Source: Cricetomys ansorgei (lineage: Eukaryota; Chordata; Mammalia; Rodentia; Nesomyidae). Taken from it: DNA of 64,000 nt. The notes beneath the pieces were generated by a model. That model did not search any database, was not told where the DNA came from, and saw nothing but the letters and a program-made list of their open reading frames with translations. Location of the stretch: positions 8,767,501 to 8,831,500 of the forward strand of contig JAMJFZ010003624.1 of the NCBI GenBank assembly GCA_026225945.1, written 5' to 3'. Made by a program: the position numbers and the translations under genes. Below, piece after piece: positions 33,978-44,993 of this stretch (position 1 is its first letter; each line of letters starts with the position of its first letter).

Positions 33978-34949
33978 CTTCTCTTAAGAGCCCACATCTT
34001 GGCAACAGGATGTTGGGCAGGCAACCTGTTTGCAGAAGCAGCACCATTATTAGTGTGATTAGACCACGGAACATGGAAATGAAGATCTAGGCACTAGCTC
34101 AGGAATCAAACTCCTTGTATCCTCGGGAGCAGAGACAAGCGTTGCACTACCATTGCTGACAAATAGAAAACACTACAAGTCTGAGGAGTATGCCACAGGT
34201 GGTTAAATTGCCTTTCTTAAACAGTTTGCTTTTGAAGTTTGTTTGTGCTTCATTTATTGGTAAGAGATGGGGATCAAACTTAGGACCTGCCACCTACTAG
34301 ACACGTACCCTTCCAGTAAGCTGTACGTCCAGCCACGATCTATTAATTTTTTTTTTCCTCAGTCTGGTCTTTTCCACTGAAAAAAAGAAATCTGATTCTG
34401 TTCCTTCGGCTGAGTCTGTGTGTTGGATTTTGTTTGCTCTTTTTTTTTTTTAAATCTCTGCTAGGTTCCTAGAAAACTCCAGTGTATGCACCTGGTGTCC
34501 TTTCTGTGTATCGCCTTACCACAGTCTAGCCTTGGAAATAATAGGGATGAGATGATAGTGCTGGCATTACAGTATGACGTAAAGATTGTTCTAAGGCATA
34601 CAGCCATTGAAGGTATCGTGAGAGGCAGCGTCATGGAATCCGCTTCATCAGGGGAGTGGCAAGTGAGGTTTCCGGGTGCTCCGTGTAAGCGCAGCGTTCT
34701 CTGAGACTGGGTAATGGTCATGGTGGCATAGCAGAGCAGAGTATGTTTTCTACACGTACCCACTGGAGAAAGTGGATCAAGAGTGAGTTAAAATCGAAGG
34801 CTTTACCTAACACAGAACTATACCCCGCTAAAGTTTGGATTTGTTCTTGTAAATTAAGCGTGCCTTTTCTTTCTTTTTTCTTTCTTTTTTTAAGTTTTGG
34901 TTTTGGTTTTTCTGTTGGTTGATTTGGTTTTGGTTTGTTTGTTTTCATG
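33978..34949 (+). other. IQGAP2 intron segment
   Basis: A reversed ID-like remnant at about 34262-34336 (GGGGATCAAACTTAGGACCT) is the only element seen; the rest is unassigned. Confidence 0.5.
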
Positions 34950-35091
34950 TTTTTGAGGTAGGGTCTTGCTGTATAGCTCTGGCTGGCCTGGAACTTGCTG
35001 TATAGACCAGAAGACCTCCAACTCACGGACATCCGCCTGCCTCCGCCTCCCAGCGTGCTGGGATTAAAGGCATGTGCCATCATGCCCAGAT
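34950..35091 (-). mobile_element. B1 SINE
   Basis: TTTGAGGTAGGGTCTTGCTG ... GTGCTGGGATTAAAGGCATG, reverse-oriented. Confidence 0.9.
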
Positions 35092-35269
35092 TTATGTGTG
35101 GTTTTAACTAGTAAATATTGCTATATTCCTGCTGGGAATAACTACAACGATTAATGGCTTAGCTTCAAAATGAGTTCCTTTTCTACTTAAATTTTTAGAA
35201 TCTTCAAAGTTGCTTTAGATTTATTTTAATTGCTTGTTTTAAGGTTTTGCTGACTATTGCTCTTGTGTA

Positions 35270-35409
35270 TTTTTATTTGAGTGTGTGTGAGGGACAGGGT
35301 TTGTGTGGAGGTCAGGGGTTAACCTTGCAGGTGTCAGTGGGTTGCAGAGCTCGCTTGGGTTGTCATGGTTGGTAGCAATCGTTAACCACTGAGCCATCTT
35401 GTCGACCCT
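35270..35409 (-). mobile_element. B2-type SINE
   Basis: Ends AACCACTGAGCCATCTTGTC on the + strand, the reversed B2 head; the body is diverged. Confidence 0.7.
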
Positions 35410-37211
35410 GACGTTTACTTTTTATGTAACTTCGTAAAGTCTTTTTGTTGAATGCTTTTGTGCAAATATCTATTGTTCATTAAGCACATCTCCCTAATAC
35501 CAGCTGCCATCACTTCTTTAGATTTTGTTTCTTTATATAAAATCTAGGCACCATGAAGAGTAAGAGAAAAAAAAGTAGTATTCGGGTTTGTTTGTTTGTT
35601 TACTTAATATGATGATCTTCAGATGCACTCCATTTCCTGCTAATGGCATGACTTCTTTTTTAAAGCCTTGAAGAAAGGGAAGCTTGCTAGAGAGCTTTCC
35701 CTGCCCACCCCTCTGTTGCTGGAATCTTGCTGAGTTCTCTATTTAGCTGCAGGAAACGAGAGCAAGTGGCTCTATGAGGTGTAGGCTTTAAGGCCTCGTA
35801 GGGGGAGGAGGAGGGTTATGGGGATGGAGATACGAGTATAAATTTTATGTCCAGGTTTGATGAAACAGGAGACTATATACGTATACTCAACTCTGTGCAC
35901 TTAAAATGTGTCTTGTTTCATTGGTTATGGCAAAGTTTTGTCGGGCGCATATATCCACATACTTACAATTTTGTCTCAGCAATGCTGTGTGCTCAGAGGT
36001 TCCCTCCACCCCAGTTGTATTCGTTAGTGACACTCCCCCTTTAACCCCAAAAATTACATCTCCCATTGGATCCCTCAGCTAAGACAAACATTTTACCTAC
36101 AGGAATAATCTGGAGATTTATAATACCATTGCCCTTTACAAAAAAAAAAAAAAAAAAAAAAACAGAGATGGAAAATAGACAGAGGCATTATTTAAATTAC
36201 TAAATGACTTTATGAGTATATTGCTGTTTAACTTTTTTTTTTTTAAACAAGCCTAACTGGAAACGCTGTCATCTTATGTCATGCAGCGTATGCTACCTTG
36301 TCAGTGTGAACTGAATAGGCCTCCGTGTTGTTTAGGTGCTTCGGGGCTTTACTCTTTTGTTCAGCCGCGTGCTACATAAAGAAGGCAGCGGGCTCCACGG
36401 AGCTTAGCCCTGGAATGACCACAAGAACCTCAGAGGAAGAAGACAGACAGCCACCTCCTCCATCGCCCCTCCCAGGTGGCTCCCAGGACCGCTGCACACA
36501 GTGAGGGCCACAGTGGGCGTGGGACTGTATCTGGACGAACCGTCTTCGTAGCCTCCCATCTACTTCACGTCTCGTCTGGGTTACTTACACTGCTTAATAC
36601 GGTGTGGATGCTCTAAATTGAGCAGACGCTGCATTGCTCAGGGGGCGAGGAAAAGAGAAATGTCTGTCCGTGTTCGGTTCACGCAGTTTTTCCCAAGTGT
36701 TTTTGGTCTGTGCTTGGTTGGATCTGCAGGTCTGAAACTTGCAGGAACAAAGAGCCGGCTACACGGAGAACCTAATTGCTTACGGAACCACAATTTATAT
36801 GCCGAGGAGCTCTCAAGCTTGTTTGTATCGAAGCAACACAATGCTAAGAAAGTGCTTTGGAAATCCAGAGGAGGAAATGACGCCTCTAGTTCGAGGGAAG
36901 AACAACCTTCTGAGGACTCTGGAAGCTGCAGATCAAAGCAAAGACGCCATAATGGGATTTCACCAGGTCTGCCAGAGAGGGAAGGAAGGACCAGTTGGTG
37001 GTGAAGTGAGCTAGCCTGGTGCTTACTGGCAGGCACGGCTTCACAGGTCACGTTGGGGAGTTGGCATTCACAGCTGCCATTTGTCATTTCAGCCATGCTG
37101 GGACAGGGGAAGTGTTTTTGTGACGCAGTCAGAAAAATATTCGAGGAAGCCTAACCTGATCCGTGAAATGGGGGATTGGCTGACAGTGAGGACAACCGTT
37201 AAGACAGAGGT
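35410..37211 (+). other. IQGAP2 intron segment downstream of F2RL2
   Basis: Contains a 24-bp poly-A run near 36140. From about 36250 to 37090 the sequence is non-repetitive and richer in CpG than its surroundings, with frames of 128 and 91 codons on + and 152 on -; I recognise none. Confidence 0.5.
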
Positions 37212-37375
37212 GGGACGGGGTGGTGATGCATATGCCTTTAATCCCAGCACTCGGGAGGCAGAGGCAGGAGGATTTCTGAGTTCGAGGCCAGCCTGGTGTA
37301 CAGAGTGAGTTCCAGGACAGCCAGAGTTACAACAGAGAAACCCTGTCTTGAAAAACCACAAAAAAAAAAAAAAAG
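37212..37375 (+). mobile_element. B1 SINE
   Basis: GCCTTTAATCCCAGCACTCG, CGAGGCCAGCCTGGTGTACA and AGAGTTACAACAGAGAAACC; poly-A tail. Confidence 0.95.
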
Positions 37376-37597
37376 ACAGAGGTGGGATGAAGATAGGACC
37401 CAGTGAGGGGCAAAACAAAGACAAGAAGAACCAGAGCAATGATAAACTCCCAGGATGCAATGCCACCCGCAGGAGGGAAGAGGAAATTGAAAGCTCAGAG
37501 ACCCAAGAAGGCAAATAGAAATGTCCAGTGTCATAAGGAGAATAATGATAATTTTGCTTAAAATTAAGATATTTTTAAAATGCTAACAGAGCATTTT

Positions 37598-37603
37598 TTT
37601 AAT
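37598..37603 (-). terminator. possible F2RL2 polyadenylation signal (ATTAAA)
   Basis: On the minus strand an ATTAAA hexamer lies about 320 nt past the F2RL2 stop codon. No AATAAA was seen nearer. The downstream sequence is A/T-rich without a clear GT-rich element, and two B1 elements lie near, so the real 3' end may be elsewhere. Confidence 0.22.
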
Positions 37604-37671
37604 CCTAACAGTTTTATGCTGTTTGATGATTTTAGCAATCTTCCTTAGGAGCTCAGAAATGGAGCTGTTGC

Positions 37672-37824
37672 CAGGTATGGTGGCACATGCCCAGCACTCA
37701 GGAGGCAGAGGCAGGCAGATCTCTGTGAGTTCAAGGCTAGCCTGGTCTAAATAGAGTTCCAGACCATCCAGGACTACAGAGTGAGACCCTGTCTCCAAAA
37801 AATATTATTAATAATAATAATAAA
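37672..37824 (+). mobile_element. B1 SINE
   Basis: GGTATGGTGGCACATGCCCA ... AGAGTGAGACCCTGTCTCCA, then a TAATAA-type tail. It lies just downstream of the F2RL2 stop and may fall in its 3' UTR. Confidence 0.9.
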
Positions 37825-37921
37825 ATAAGAAATCAAGCTGTCGGTGCCATGCACAAGTTGGCCCAAGCACGGACATTTCCATCGCTTTCTTCGTTCTCTA
37901 AGATGACCTTGCTGTTGTCCG

Positions 37922-38970
37922 CTAAGAAGTAAGCTGATCTACAATTTTCGACATGATGAAATAAAGGAATGGATCCAGGCAACTATTCAGGCTCCCCAGG
38001 CACAAAGCGATGAGATACATAAAGTAGAGGCTGTCGGTATTGTTGTAGTAGTAGTTGGCGTGGTGAATGATGAGTATGATGTTGGTAGGCGCAAAGCAAA
38101 CGGTAAAGATCACAAGGATGAGGAGAACCGCCTTGATGTACCTCCTCCACCTGCGGTCCTGTGCGTTGAGTTTGCAGATGAGCGCCGTGTAGCAGAAGAC
38201 CACGGCCGCGAATGGGACGAGGAATCCAAAGACCGCCAAGGAGATGAAATAGTAGAACAGGAACGGGGATGGGGACTCGCATGTGTTGTGGACGTCGTGG
38301 CAGGTGGTGATCGCCGGCTGGATAAGGTGATACTCCTGCTTCAGGATGGCGAACGGCAGCATGTATAAGAAAACCGCTCCCCACGCCAGGCCACACATGA
38401 GCAAGGTGATGTTGCGTTTGGGAAGCTTCCGGTATGTGAAAGGATGGACTGTGGCCAGGTAACGGTTGATGCCCATGCAGGTGAGGATCAGAACGGAGCA
38501 GTACATGTTGCCGTAGAAGATGACTGTGGTGATCCGACACGCGACCTCTCCAAAAACCCAGTTGTTCCCGTTGAGATGGTAGGCGATCTTAAACGGCAGT
38601 GTGGCGCAAAATAGGAGATCGGCGATGGCCAGGTTGGTGTGGAAGATGACCAGACAGATGGATTTGGTCCTTGAGGAGAGCTTCCACAGGGTCACGACGT
38701 TGGCTGGAACACCGACCACAAACACCAGGATATAGATGGCAGGTATCAGTTTGGTGCTTAAGGAACTTCTCAGGTAGCCCATGGTGACGTTATTCACGTG
38801 GAGAATTGAAATGCTGTCTTCAGGGCACTTCACCTTTACAGTGGTGGTGGCTTGTGTCCAGCCCTCGATGTCCGAAAGTGGGAAGTCTTCAAAGGTATTT
38901 GAAGGAGCTCCATTAAAGGTCTTAATAGTTAAGGTTGACTTTGCTGAGTTGTCTGAAGCATTTTTTGTGC
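37922..38970 (-). CDS. F2RL2: F2RL2 coding exon 2 (thrombin-cleaved ectodomain and GPCR core)
   Basis: The exon begins after AATTCCAG (38978-38971), completes Gly22 and runs to TAG at 37924-37922. The ectodomain has the thrombin site K38/T39, where cleavage would expose TFNGAP, followed by the hirudin-like acidic patch [12 protein letters not shown] (48-59) that docks thrombin. N25 (NAS) and the N of NVT are likely glycosylated. Class A GPCR marks follow: NLAIADLLF in helix 2, [12 protein letters not shown] (the DRY position) in helix 3, the PAR hallmark CHDV in the second extracellular loop, [12 protein letters not shown] in helix 6 and LDPFLYF (the NPxxY position) in helix 7. The cytoplasmic tail is short, as in other PAR3s. 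No break is seen. The first Met of the longest simple reading frame is a GTG Val codon (V68); the true start is in exon 1. Confidence 0.97.
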
Positions 38971-40565
38971 CTGGAATTGGAAGGAACTATTAGCATATTA
39001 TTTGTTACCAAGTCCTACCTGTGGTTTGAATAAAAATGAAAGGAAATGTTTAATGTTACATCATTTCTGTACGTTATAGAACTTGGGGTCGTATTTTAAA
39101 AATCGCTATAGATGGTGCAACCCAGCAGGCATGTATGTCGTATGTATCTTGTGTCCCAGTACTATGCTTTCCTGTGGAAACAGCTAGAAGGCATCTCCCT
39201 GAATGTCAGGAATAGCGCTAGATGAAATAAAACAGCACAGCAGAACATTAGAGGAAAATGTTTTGTTGCCTACAAGCCGTAACGATCCAGGTGATAGTTA
39301 GCAGAGTAGAGTGTTCAAGCAAACCGTCACCGAATTGTTAGGCTTGAGCAGCAGACAACAAGCTACAGAGCTAGAACTTAATACACAAAGTAGGCTCTTA
39401 CAGTGTTGGCTGGGTGTGGGATCTGGGAGTGGACAGTCAGCTGATTCTGAAAATGTCAGTTGCATACTTAAATGGGAGTTAAGAAGTCTTAAACTCCACT
39501 GCTGTCTACAAGTAATACTTAGACCAGAGAAGGAGCTGCATGGAAATTGCACTGGCTCGTGCTAATTTGGTGTATCCAAGTTGAAAAGTAGGTCACACAA
39601 TTAATTCCCAAAGAGCCTCTAAACTGTCTTCTGAAGCCATAATCTGTTCATGTACTCTGGGATTGCACACAGAAGTCTTTTCTCCCTCTGTTGGAAATTG
39701 AACACAGGGCTTTTCAATGCTAGGCAACTCTTCGACCATTGACCTACATCTGCGTACTCTGCACACAGAATCTGTAGAGGAATGACTACTCTGCTAGGTA
39801 GAATAGCATCCTATCCAACCCAAGATTCCACCTGCTAGCTCCCAGAACCTGATATGTTACCCCACATGGAAAGGGGATTATTTAGTTAGGTATTGGGTGA
39901 TGGAGCAGAATCCTAGATTGGCCAGGTGGTCTAAATGCAATTTTATGAATCTTCGAATGTGTGAGGCCAAAGGATCAGAGTCAGGCTTGGATTGCTATGC
40001 TTTGGGCTTTGAGGTTGGAAAAGGAACTCCTATCCAAGGAACACAGGTTGTATCTTGAGGCTGTACAAAGTCAAGAGAGCAGATTCTGTCCTGGAGCATA
40101 TCAAATAAACACAGCCCTGACGACACCTCGATCTGAAGAATTTTAACCTCCAGAGGTATCGGGATCGGCCTGTGTCGTTTAACTTGGTGTGTGAGCATTT
40201 GTTATGCTCACAGGAAACTCATATGACCATGCTAGCCTGTGTTTAAAGTGAGTTTGGTGGCAGGATAGAGAAGATTGTGAAGGAAAGAAATTAGGGGCAG
40301 GGAGACCTGATTTGGGGTCCCCAAATCGCTCAAGCTCTGCGGGTGGTGAGTCACTGAACCAGAGCCAAGCTTGTAGAGAGTTGAAGACCAGAGCACAAGG
40401 CGAAGCAGGCCTCTGAGGCCATGTCATCCGCTAGCCCTGGAGAGTGGGACCAGCCAGCAGCGTGACCGGAGGTTTCCGTTCTGAGTGACTCTGAGGAAGA
40501 AGAGAGCATTTATAACTGGGACCAGGCAAGAGTGGAGGGGGTAAAATGGGACAGGAATTCAGGAG

Positions 40566-40681
40566 GTTTGTTTGTTTGGCTCTGAGACAGCAGCTCACTA
40601 TGACCCACGCTGGCCTTGCCTTCTGGCCTCGGCCCCCTGAGTACTGGGATTCCAAGTGTGTACCACCACACCCGGCTAAAA
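40566..40681 (-). mobile_element. diverged B1 SINE
   Basis: GACCCACGCTGGCCTTGCCT and GTACTGGGATTCCAAGTGTG in reversed B1 order. Confidence 0.75.
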
Positions 40682-42329
40682 TCTCAGGTATGACAGAGCT
40701 GGGACAGCTGGTGGGGTGTTGATCTGTAAAATGTCGGGCAGGTAGTTCAGAGACTGCCAAAGGCCAAGAGCAAATGTGAAGTGTGAATGTCTTAGTCTTC
40801 ACAGAAGCTGATACTCCAATCACGGGGGTGGAGAGCTCGCCTAAGGAGAGACATTGGAGGAAGGAATGCAAAGATGGGCTTTAGGAGAAATGCCGGGCTT
40901 CAAGAGGAGAGACGACAAAGAGAAAACTCAAAAGATGAAATCACTGTGGTGGACTGAAGGGTTAAAAATGAGTTTTTGAAAGGAAATAAACACATCAACT
41001 ATGAGCTGTATTTACTGGCATGGCCAATAGACTCAGCATGGTCCTGGTAATAATCCATTTCCCAAATGCCAATTTAAACCTCATACAATGCTAGTATCCA
41101 ACCACTGAGGTCTTAACATAAAACCCCTGAGTCTTCCATTTTTAGCCCTCAAGGCTGATATTCAGTAGACTCCTTATTCTGAACCAAGTTTTCTTCCCGA
41201 CTTAATCTGTGGCCCTTGCTCCCGCGTATAATCCAAACTCCTTTGGAACTCAGAGCTTTGCGCAGGCTGAATTCAATATACCAGGTAGAATCGGTGTGGT
41301 CAGAACAGCTTGGAAATGAAGGTGCCGTTTAAGGAAAGAATAATTTGGAAGGTGGCGTTCTGTGTCTGTGTTTAATTAGAGGGACGGCCTGTGGCGTTTG
41401 AGTTCAGCCACCCAATTCCTTCTGCACACTCACATTTGGGTAAAGACAAGTCTGACATCGCTCAGAACTAGAACAAGGTAGATGGGGTTGTGTGTACAAA
41501 TCTCTTCCCTCCAAGGTCTGGTGAGAAAGCTGACGAAACCAAGCATTAAGTCAGTTCTCAGCAAAGTCCCGGGATTGAGCAAGACACGGGCATGCTGAGC
41601 AGACTATTCTGTGAGAGTTCAGGGCTGGCCCCACCCAGGTCTTCTATTAGTCAGAATCTGGCTTTCCTTATTAATAGTGCTCCTTGGTAAATTTTATTTA
41701 TTTAAAAAAAGAGACACTAGGGTTCTTTAGTTTCTGTTTGCTACAATATTTCTGAGATGCTCTCAGCCTGGGAAAAGGCTTCAGAGAGAGTTTAATCCAG
41801 AGAGGATGGCCCTCGGCTTTCTGATGATGTGTTTTCCCATCATGCCTCCCCGTGGCAGAGGGCGAATCCACTGCCCCGCGTTTCCTTTCCTGTCCCTACA
41901 TTGTACTTCTCCTAAGCGCTATTGATATCAGCAAGGATCTTCTTCTAGTGTGTAACTCATTTCCTTGCAACCGTGGCTCAGCTTTTTGGCTTATCCTTTG
42001 CCAGAGGAACCTTAACCCTGTCCAAACCCTGCTTGTATATAGCCCCTGCCATGGGTCCCCTGGGGTGCTATGCAACCTTAATTTAAGGATCGTTCCTTTG
42101 CAGAGGGTTGCCTTTTTTTTGTTGAATTTTGGTTTCATCCCATCTCCCCCTCCTAACACTGTTAATTGCCCTATGACCTGACCATGAGCATGCCCTGGAT
42201 ACAGTTCTGTCTCAAAGTAGCTAATTACAGAGCAAGCAGGAAATTATAAGCCACTACATTGTGATGGGTAAAATAGGAGTCATGTTCGAGGTGAAGTAAT
42301 AATATTTGGGAGATTTTATTTCTAGAATT

Positions 42330-42525
42330 ATACATACAAACATATATACATGTTTATATACATGTACATACATGTACATATGCATGTACATACATACAAA
42401 CACATATACATATGTATATATGTATACATGTGTAGATATAGAGATATGTATATACATATGTATATGTATGTTTGTATGTATGTGTATACAAATATATATG
42501 TATATGGTATAATTGTGCATATATA
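42330..42525. repeat. ATACATGT-type microsatellite
   Basis: Alternating TACATACATGTACATATGCA and TATGTATATATGTATACATG units, about 195 bp, rich in self-complementary words; a GGGA-rich tract follows (42528-42560). Confidence 0.93.
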
Positions 42526-43035
42526 TGGGAGGAAGAGAGGAAGAGAGGGAGGGAGAGAGAAACTCCCTAATACTGAAAGCTTAAGAAAAAAAGGTGTCCA
42601 ACCTTGGAAACACTGTTAACTTCGTTGGCTGTTGAAACCACATGACCCTTCCTGATAGTATTTCCCCCATCTGTGCCTCAACAGCTATTAGAAAATAGGT
42701 AAGTGTTAAAAGATTTTTAAACCCTTGAAAAAGTACAGTCTTTACTAAATCAGGAAACTTCACAAATGCAACACTTCTCATCCAGAAAACTGCCTTTTTA
42801 CTTATTTGTCACAAATGTAAAACTACTAGTAGAAAATCCATGATCTTTGACAAGGTTTGACTTGGGAACAAACTTTAGATACCTCCATGAGTCTACCTTT
42901 TATTAAGCCAGATTAAACTCTGCCTCTGGGTTCACAGTTCTTAGGAGACAACAAGAAAACTGGGCTCATTTGACTCCTACAGCACAAACGGTCCAATCTC
43001 CCACCCCCACCCTATTCCAGAAGAAGAGGACTTAC

Positions 43036-43099
43036 CACTTTGGCAAACAGTGACCGGCAGAAGCAGCAGCCTGGCAGCAACCAAAATAAGAACTTTCAT
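43036..43099 (-). CDS. F2RL2: F2RL2 coding exon 1 (signal peptide)
   Basis: Read on the minus strand, ATG at 43099-43097 has A at -3 and opens MKVLILVAARLLLLPVTVCQ followed by S, plus the first base of a Gly codon: a short charged start and a long hydrophobic run typical of a cleaved signal peptide. The donor is AGTG|GTAAG at 43035-43031. The 5' UTR is upstream at higher coordinates; its start was not determined. A CRE-like GGACGTCA lies just before the ATG (43109-43102), which may be chance. Confidence 0.95.
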
Positions 43100-44159
43100 C
43101 TTGACGTCCTGAGACCCAGTTCTGAAGCGTTATCAAGTGTGCAAAGTCAAAGGACACGTTCCCCACTGCCCCGTGTATTAGCGGCAAATGGGAGCCTGAG
43201 AAATGTGCCACCCTGTGCCGTGTGGGCAGTGTGGGCAGGGACTTGTCCTGCCTCTGCGGGGAAAGGATGTGGCCACTTGATGCTTCTGTAAGTGTGACTC
43301 AGGCTGAGCCTTTCTGGAGCTTGTCGCCATAATCCCTTTAACTCTTCCTCACCCAGAGCCATTATCCCATTTAGAACCAGCGCTGTATTTCTCCCCGGGG
43401 CATTTTTAAAATGGCAGAGGCTGCAGAGTCCTTTGCAAAGCAAAGCTGAGGTCAGATGCTAAGCAGCAATTAGCTTGGAATTGGTTCCACAGCTCAGTGT
43501 TTTATTCTCCGTTACAGAAACATAGCTCCAAAGTTATGCCTTCTATGTAATACACGAGTGACTAGAAATTATACTTAAATATCAGTGCCTCACTCAGCCA
43601 TCATCAGAGAGGCTGCTGCTTACAGTGGATGGGAACTAACGGAGGCCCACAGCTGGACAGTGTGCAGAGAGAGAGAGATTTGGGAGCACTCAGTCCTAAC
43701 TGTGGTGTCTTCCCCAAACCCCTCCCCTCGAGGACCAGGCATCTACACAGAAGAGGAGGAAAAAAGATTCTAAGCCCCAGAGGGGGATGGCTGTCTCCAA
43801 GGAAACAATGTCTTCCAGATACAACTGGACGGATGCACACAGGAACTCACAAAGACTGTGCAGCGTGCACAAGGTCCGCACAGGTTCAAGCCAGATGGAG
43901 TCCCAGAGCTGAGAGAGGGGAAGTACGCACCGGCTCCCACCCCCGAGGGAAAGGAAATATTTATTCCCTCCAATGGAATCTCACTGGGTATTAACCAAGG
44001 GTCGGGGTAGGCCCCGTGCCCCAGAGTGGTCGGTTAACACAACTGATGTTTGATGGTGTTTTATAGACTTTTGTCTCATATTTCTTTTTGGGGACTTTTT
44101 TTTTTTCTGTCTTCTTGATCTTCTGCTTGTATATTTTGGTTTCCATTTTTGTGTTTTTG
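43100..44159 (-). other. upstream region of F2RL2
   Basis: This should hold the F2RL2 promoter. No clear TATA box was placed; the first 350 bp upstream of the ATG are non-repetitive. A GA run lies at 43668-43678. Nothing else is recognised. Confidence 0.45.
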
Positions 44160-44205
44160 CGAATGTGTGTGTGTGCGTGTGCGTGTGCGTGTGTGTGTGT
44201 GCATT
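44160..44205. repeat. (GT)n microsatellite
   Basis: GTGTGTGTGTGCGTGTGCGT type. Confidence 0.9.
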
Positions 44206-44439
44206 TCGATTCTGTTTGTTTAAATAGAGAAGTATGGAGTTCGTTTGGGAGGTGGGAATTATCTGGGAGGCCTTGAGGGGAGGGCAAAATATGATCAGCA
44301 TATTGTATGAAATTCTTTTTTCAAAAATCAAAATGAAATTACACTTTCCTTTATTCTATTTCAAATTTTAGTTCCTAAACTGATCACATAGTTATAAAGT
44401 AAATAAGTCATGAAAAGCAAAAACCCCCTCCCACACCTT

Positions 44440-44570
44440 TTTTTATTCTCTGAGCTAGCCCAGGCTAGCCTTGAACTCAAGATGTAGCTGAAAATTGACT
44501 TGAACTCCCAGACTTCCTCCTTTCTCCTCTGGATTGCTGGGGTCGCAGGCATGCAACACCATATCTGGTT
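44440..44570 (-). mobile_element. diverged B1 SINE
   Basis: AGCCCAGGCTAGCCTTGAAC, GATTGCTGGGGTCGCAGGCA in reversed order, with a small internal duplication. Confidence 0.65.
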
Positions 44571-44640
44571 TATGTGGAGACTGAACCCAGGGCTTCATAC
44601 ATGGTAGGCAAGAACTCTACCAGCTGAGTTACAGCCTTAG
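44571..44640 (-). mobile_element. ID-type SINE remnant
   Basis: ACTGAACCCAGGGCTTCATA ... CTACCAGCTGAGTTACAGCC. With the adjacent B1 this may be one B4 element. Confidence 0.65.
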
Positions 44641-44707
44641 TTCCAGTAAATATTTAAGAAGCTAAAATTTTATTAGCTGTATTAGATTTCTTCTAAAATT
44701 CTCTATC

Positions 44708-44866
44708 TGACTGAGCGTGGTGGTGGATACTTATAATCCCACCGCCTAAGGGACAAGAGGGCTACCATGAGTTAAAAGCCAACCTTGGCTACATTATAAG
44801 ATCTAACCCAGCTTCAAGAACATAGTGAGCCCCTGCCTCAGAGAGGGGAAAAAGAAGAAAATTCTC
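44708..44866 (+). mobile_element. B1-related SINE
   Basis: GAGCGTGGTGGTGGATACTT, TATAATCCCACCGCCTAAGG and GTGAGCCCCTGCCTCAGAGA. Confidence 0.65.
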
Positions 44867-44975
44867 GACCTACCTTCTGTTTCTGTGCCTGTCCTTAGTA
44901 CCCGTCCAGAACTTGCTTTTGTTATTTCTGGGAGGAAAGTTTGTTTCCCAGAGATCAGTGTGTTTCTAAGCCTAG

Positions 44976-44993
44976 CCCTAACCCTAACCCTAA
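44976..44993. repeat. interstitial telomere-like (CCCTAA)3
   Basis: Three perfect CCCTAA units flanked by degenerate CCTAG and TAAGCC. Confidence 0.85.

Larger units (their letters stand above)
38971..43035 (-). other. F2RL2 intron
   Basis: Besides the repeats listed (40566-40681 and 42330-42525), a short reversed ID-like piece at 39688-39752 (GAACACAGGGCTTTTCAATG) is seen. No other gene is supported; the 146-codon minus-strand frame at 40431-40871 overlaps a B1. Confidence 0.6.
37922..43099 (-). other. F2RL2: F2RL2 gene (protease-activated receptor 3), nested in IQGAP2 intron
   Basis: A complete two-coding-exon gene on the strand opposite to IQGAP2, wholly inside the 24867-46912 intron. 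The 64-nt first exon and 1049-nt second exon join across a 4065-bp intron (38971-43035) to a 370-codon protein, close to the known 369-374 residues of mammalian PAR3. A short signal-peptide exon followed by one large exon with the whole heptahelical core is the standard layout of the PAR family. PAR3 is a thrombin receptor and, on mouse platelets, a cofactor for PAR4 activation. Confidence 0.97.

Noticed and set aside
36415..36504. Candidate alternative IQGAP2 first exon starting MTTRTSEEEDRQ with a donor at 36501
   Set aside because: The exon would end after two bases of a codon, but the next IQGAP2 exon (46913) starts in phase 0, so direct splicing shifts the frame. The upstream donor-like CAG|GTGG at 36476 also gives the wrong phase.
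36638..37096. 152-codon minus-strand frame as an F2RL2-side gene
   Set aside because: No recognised motif, start or splice evidence; kept only as part of the CpG-richer island finding.
37983..38540. 185-codon minus-strand frame and 102-codon plus-strand frame over F2RL2
   Set aside because: Shadow frames of the GC-rich receptor exon; no independent motifs.
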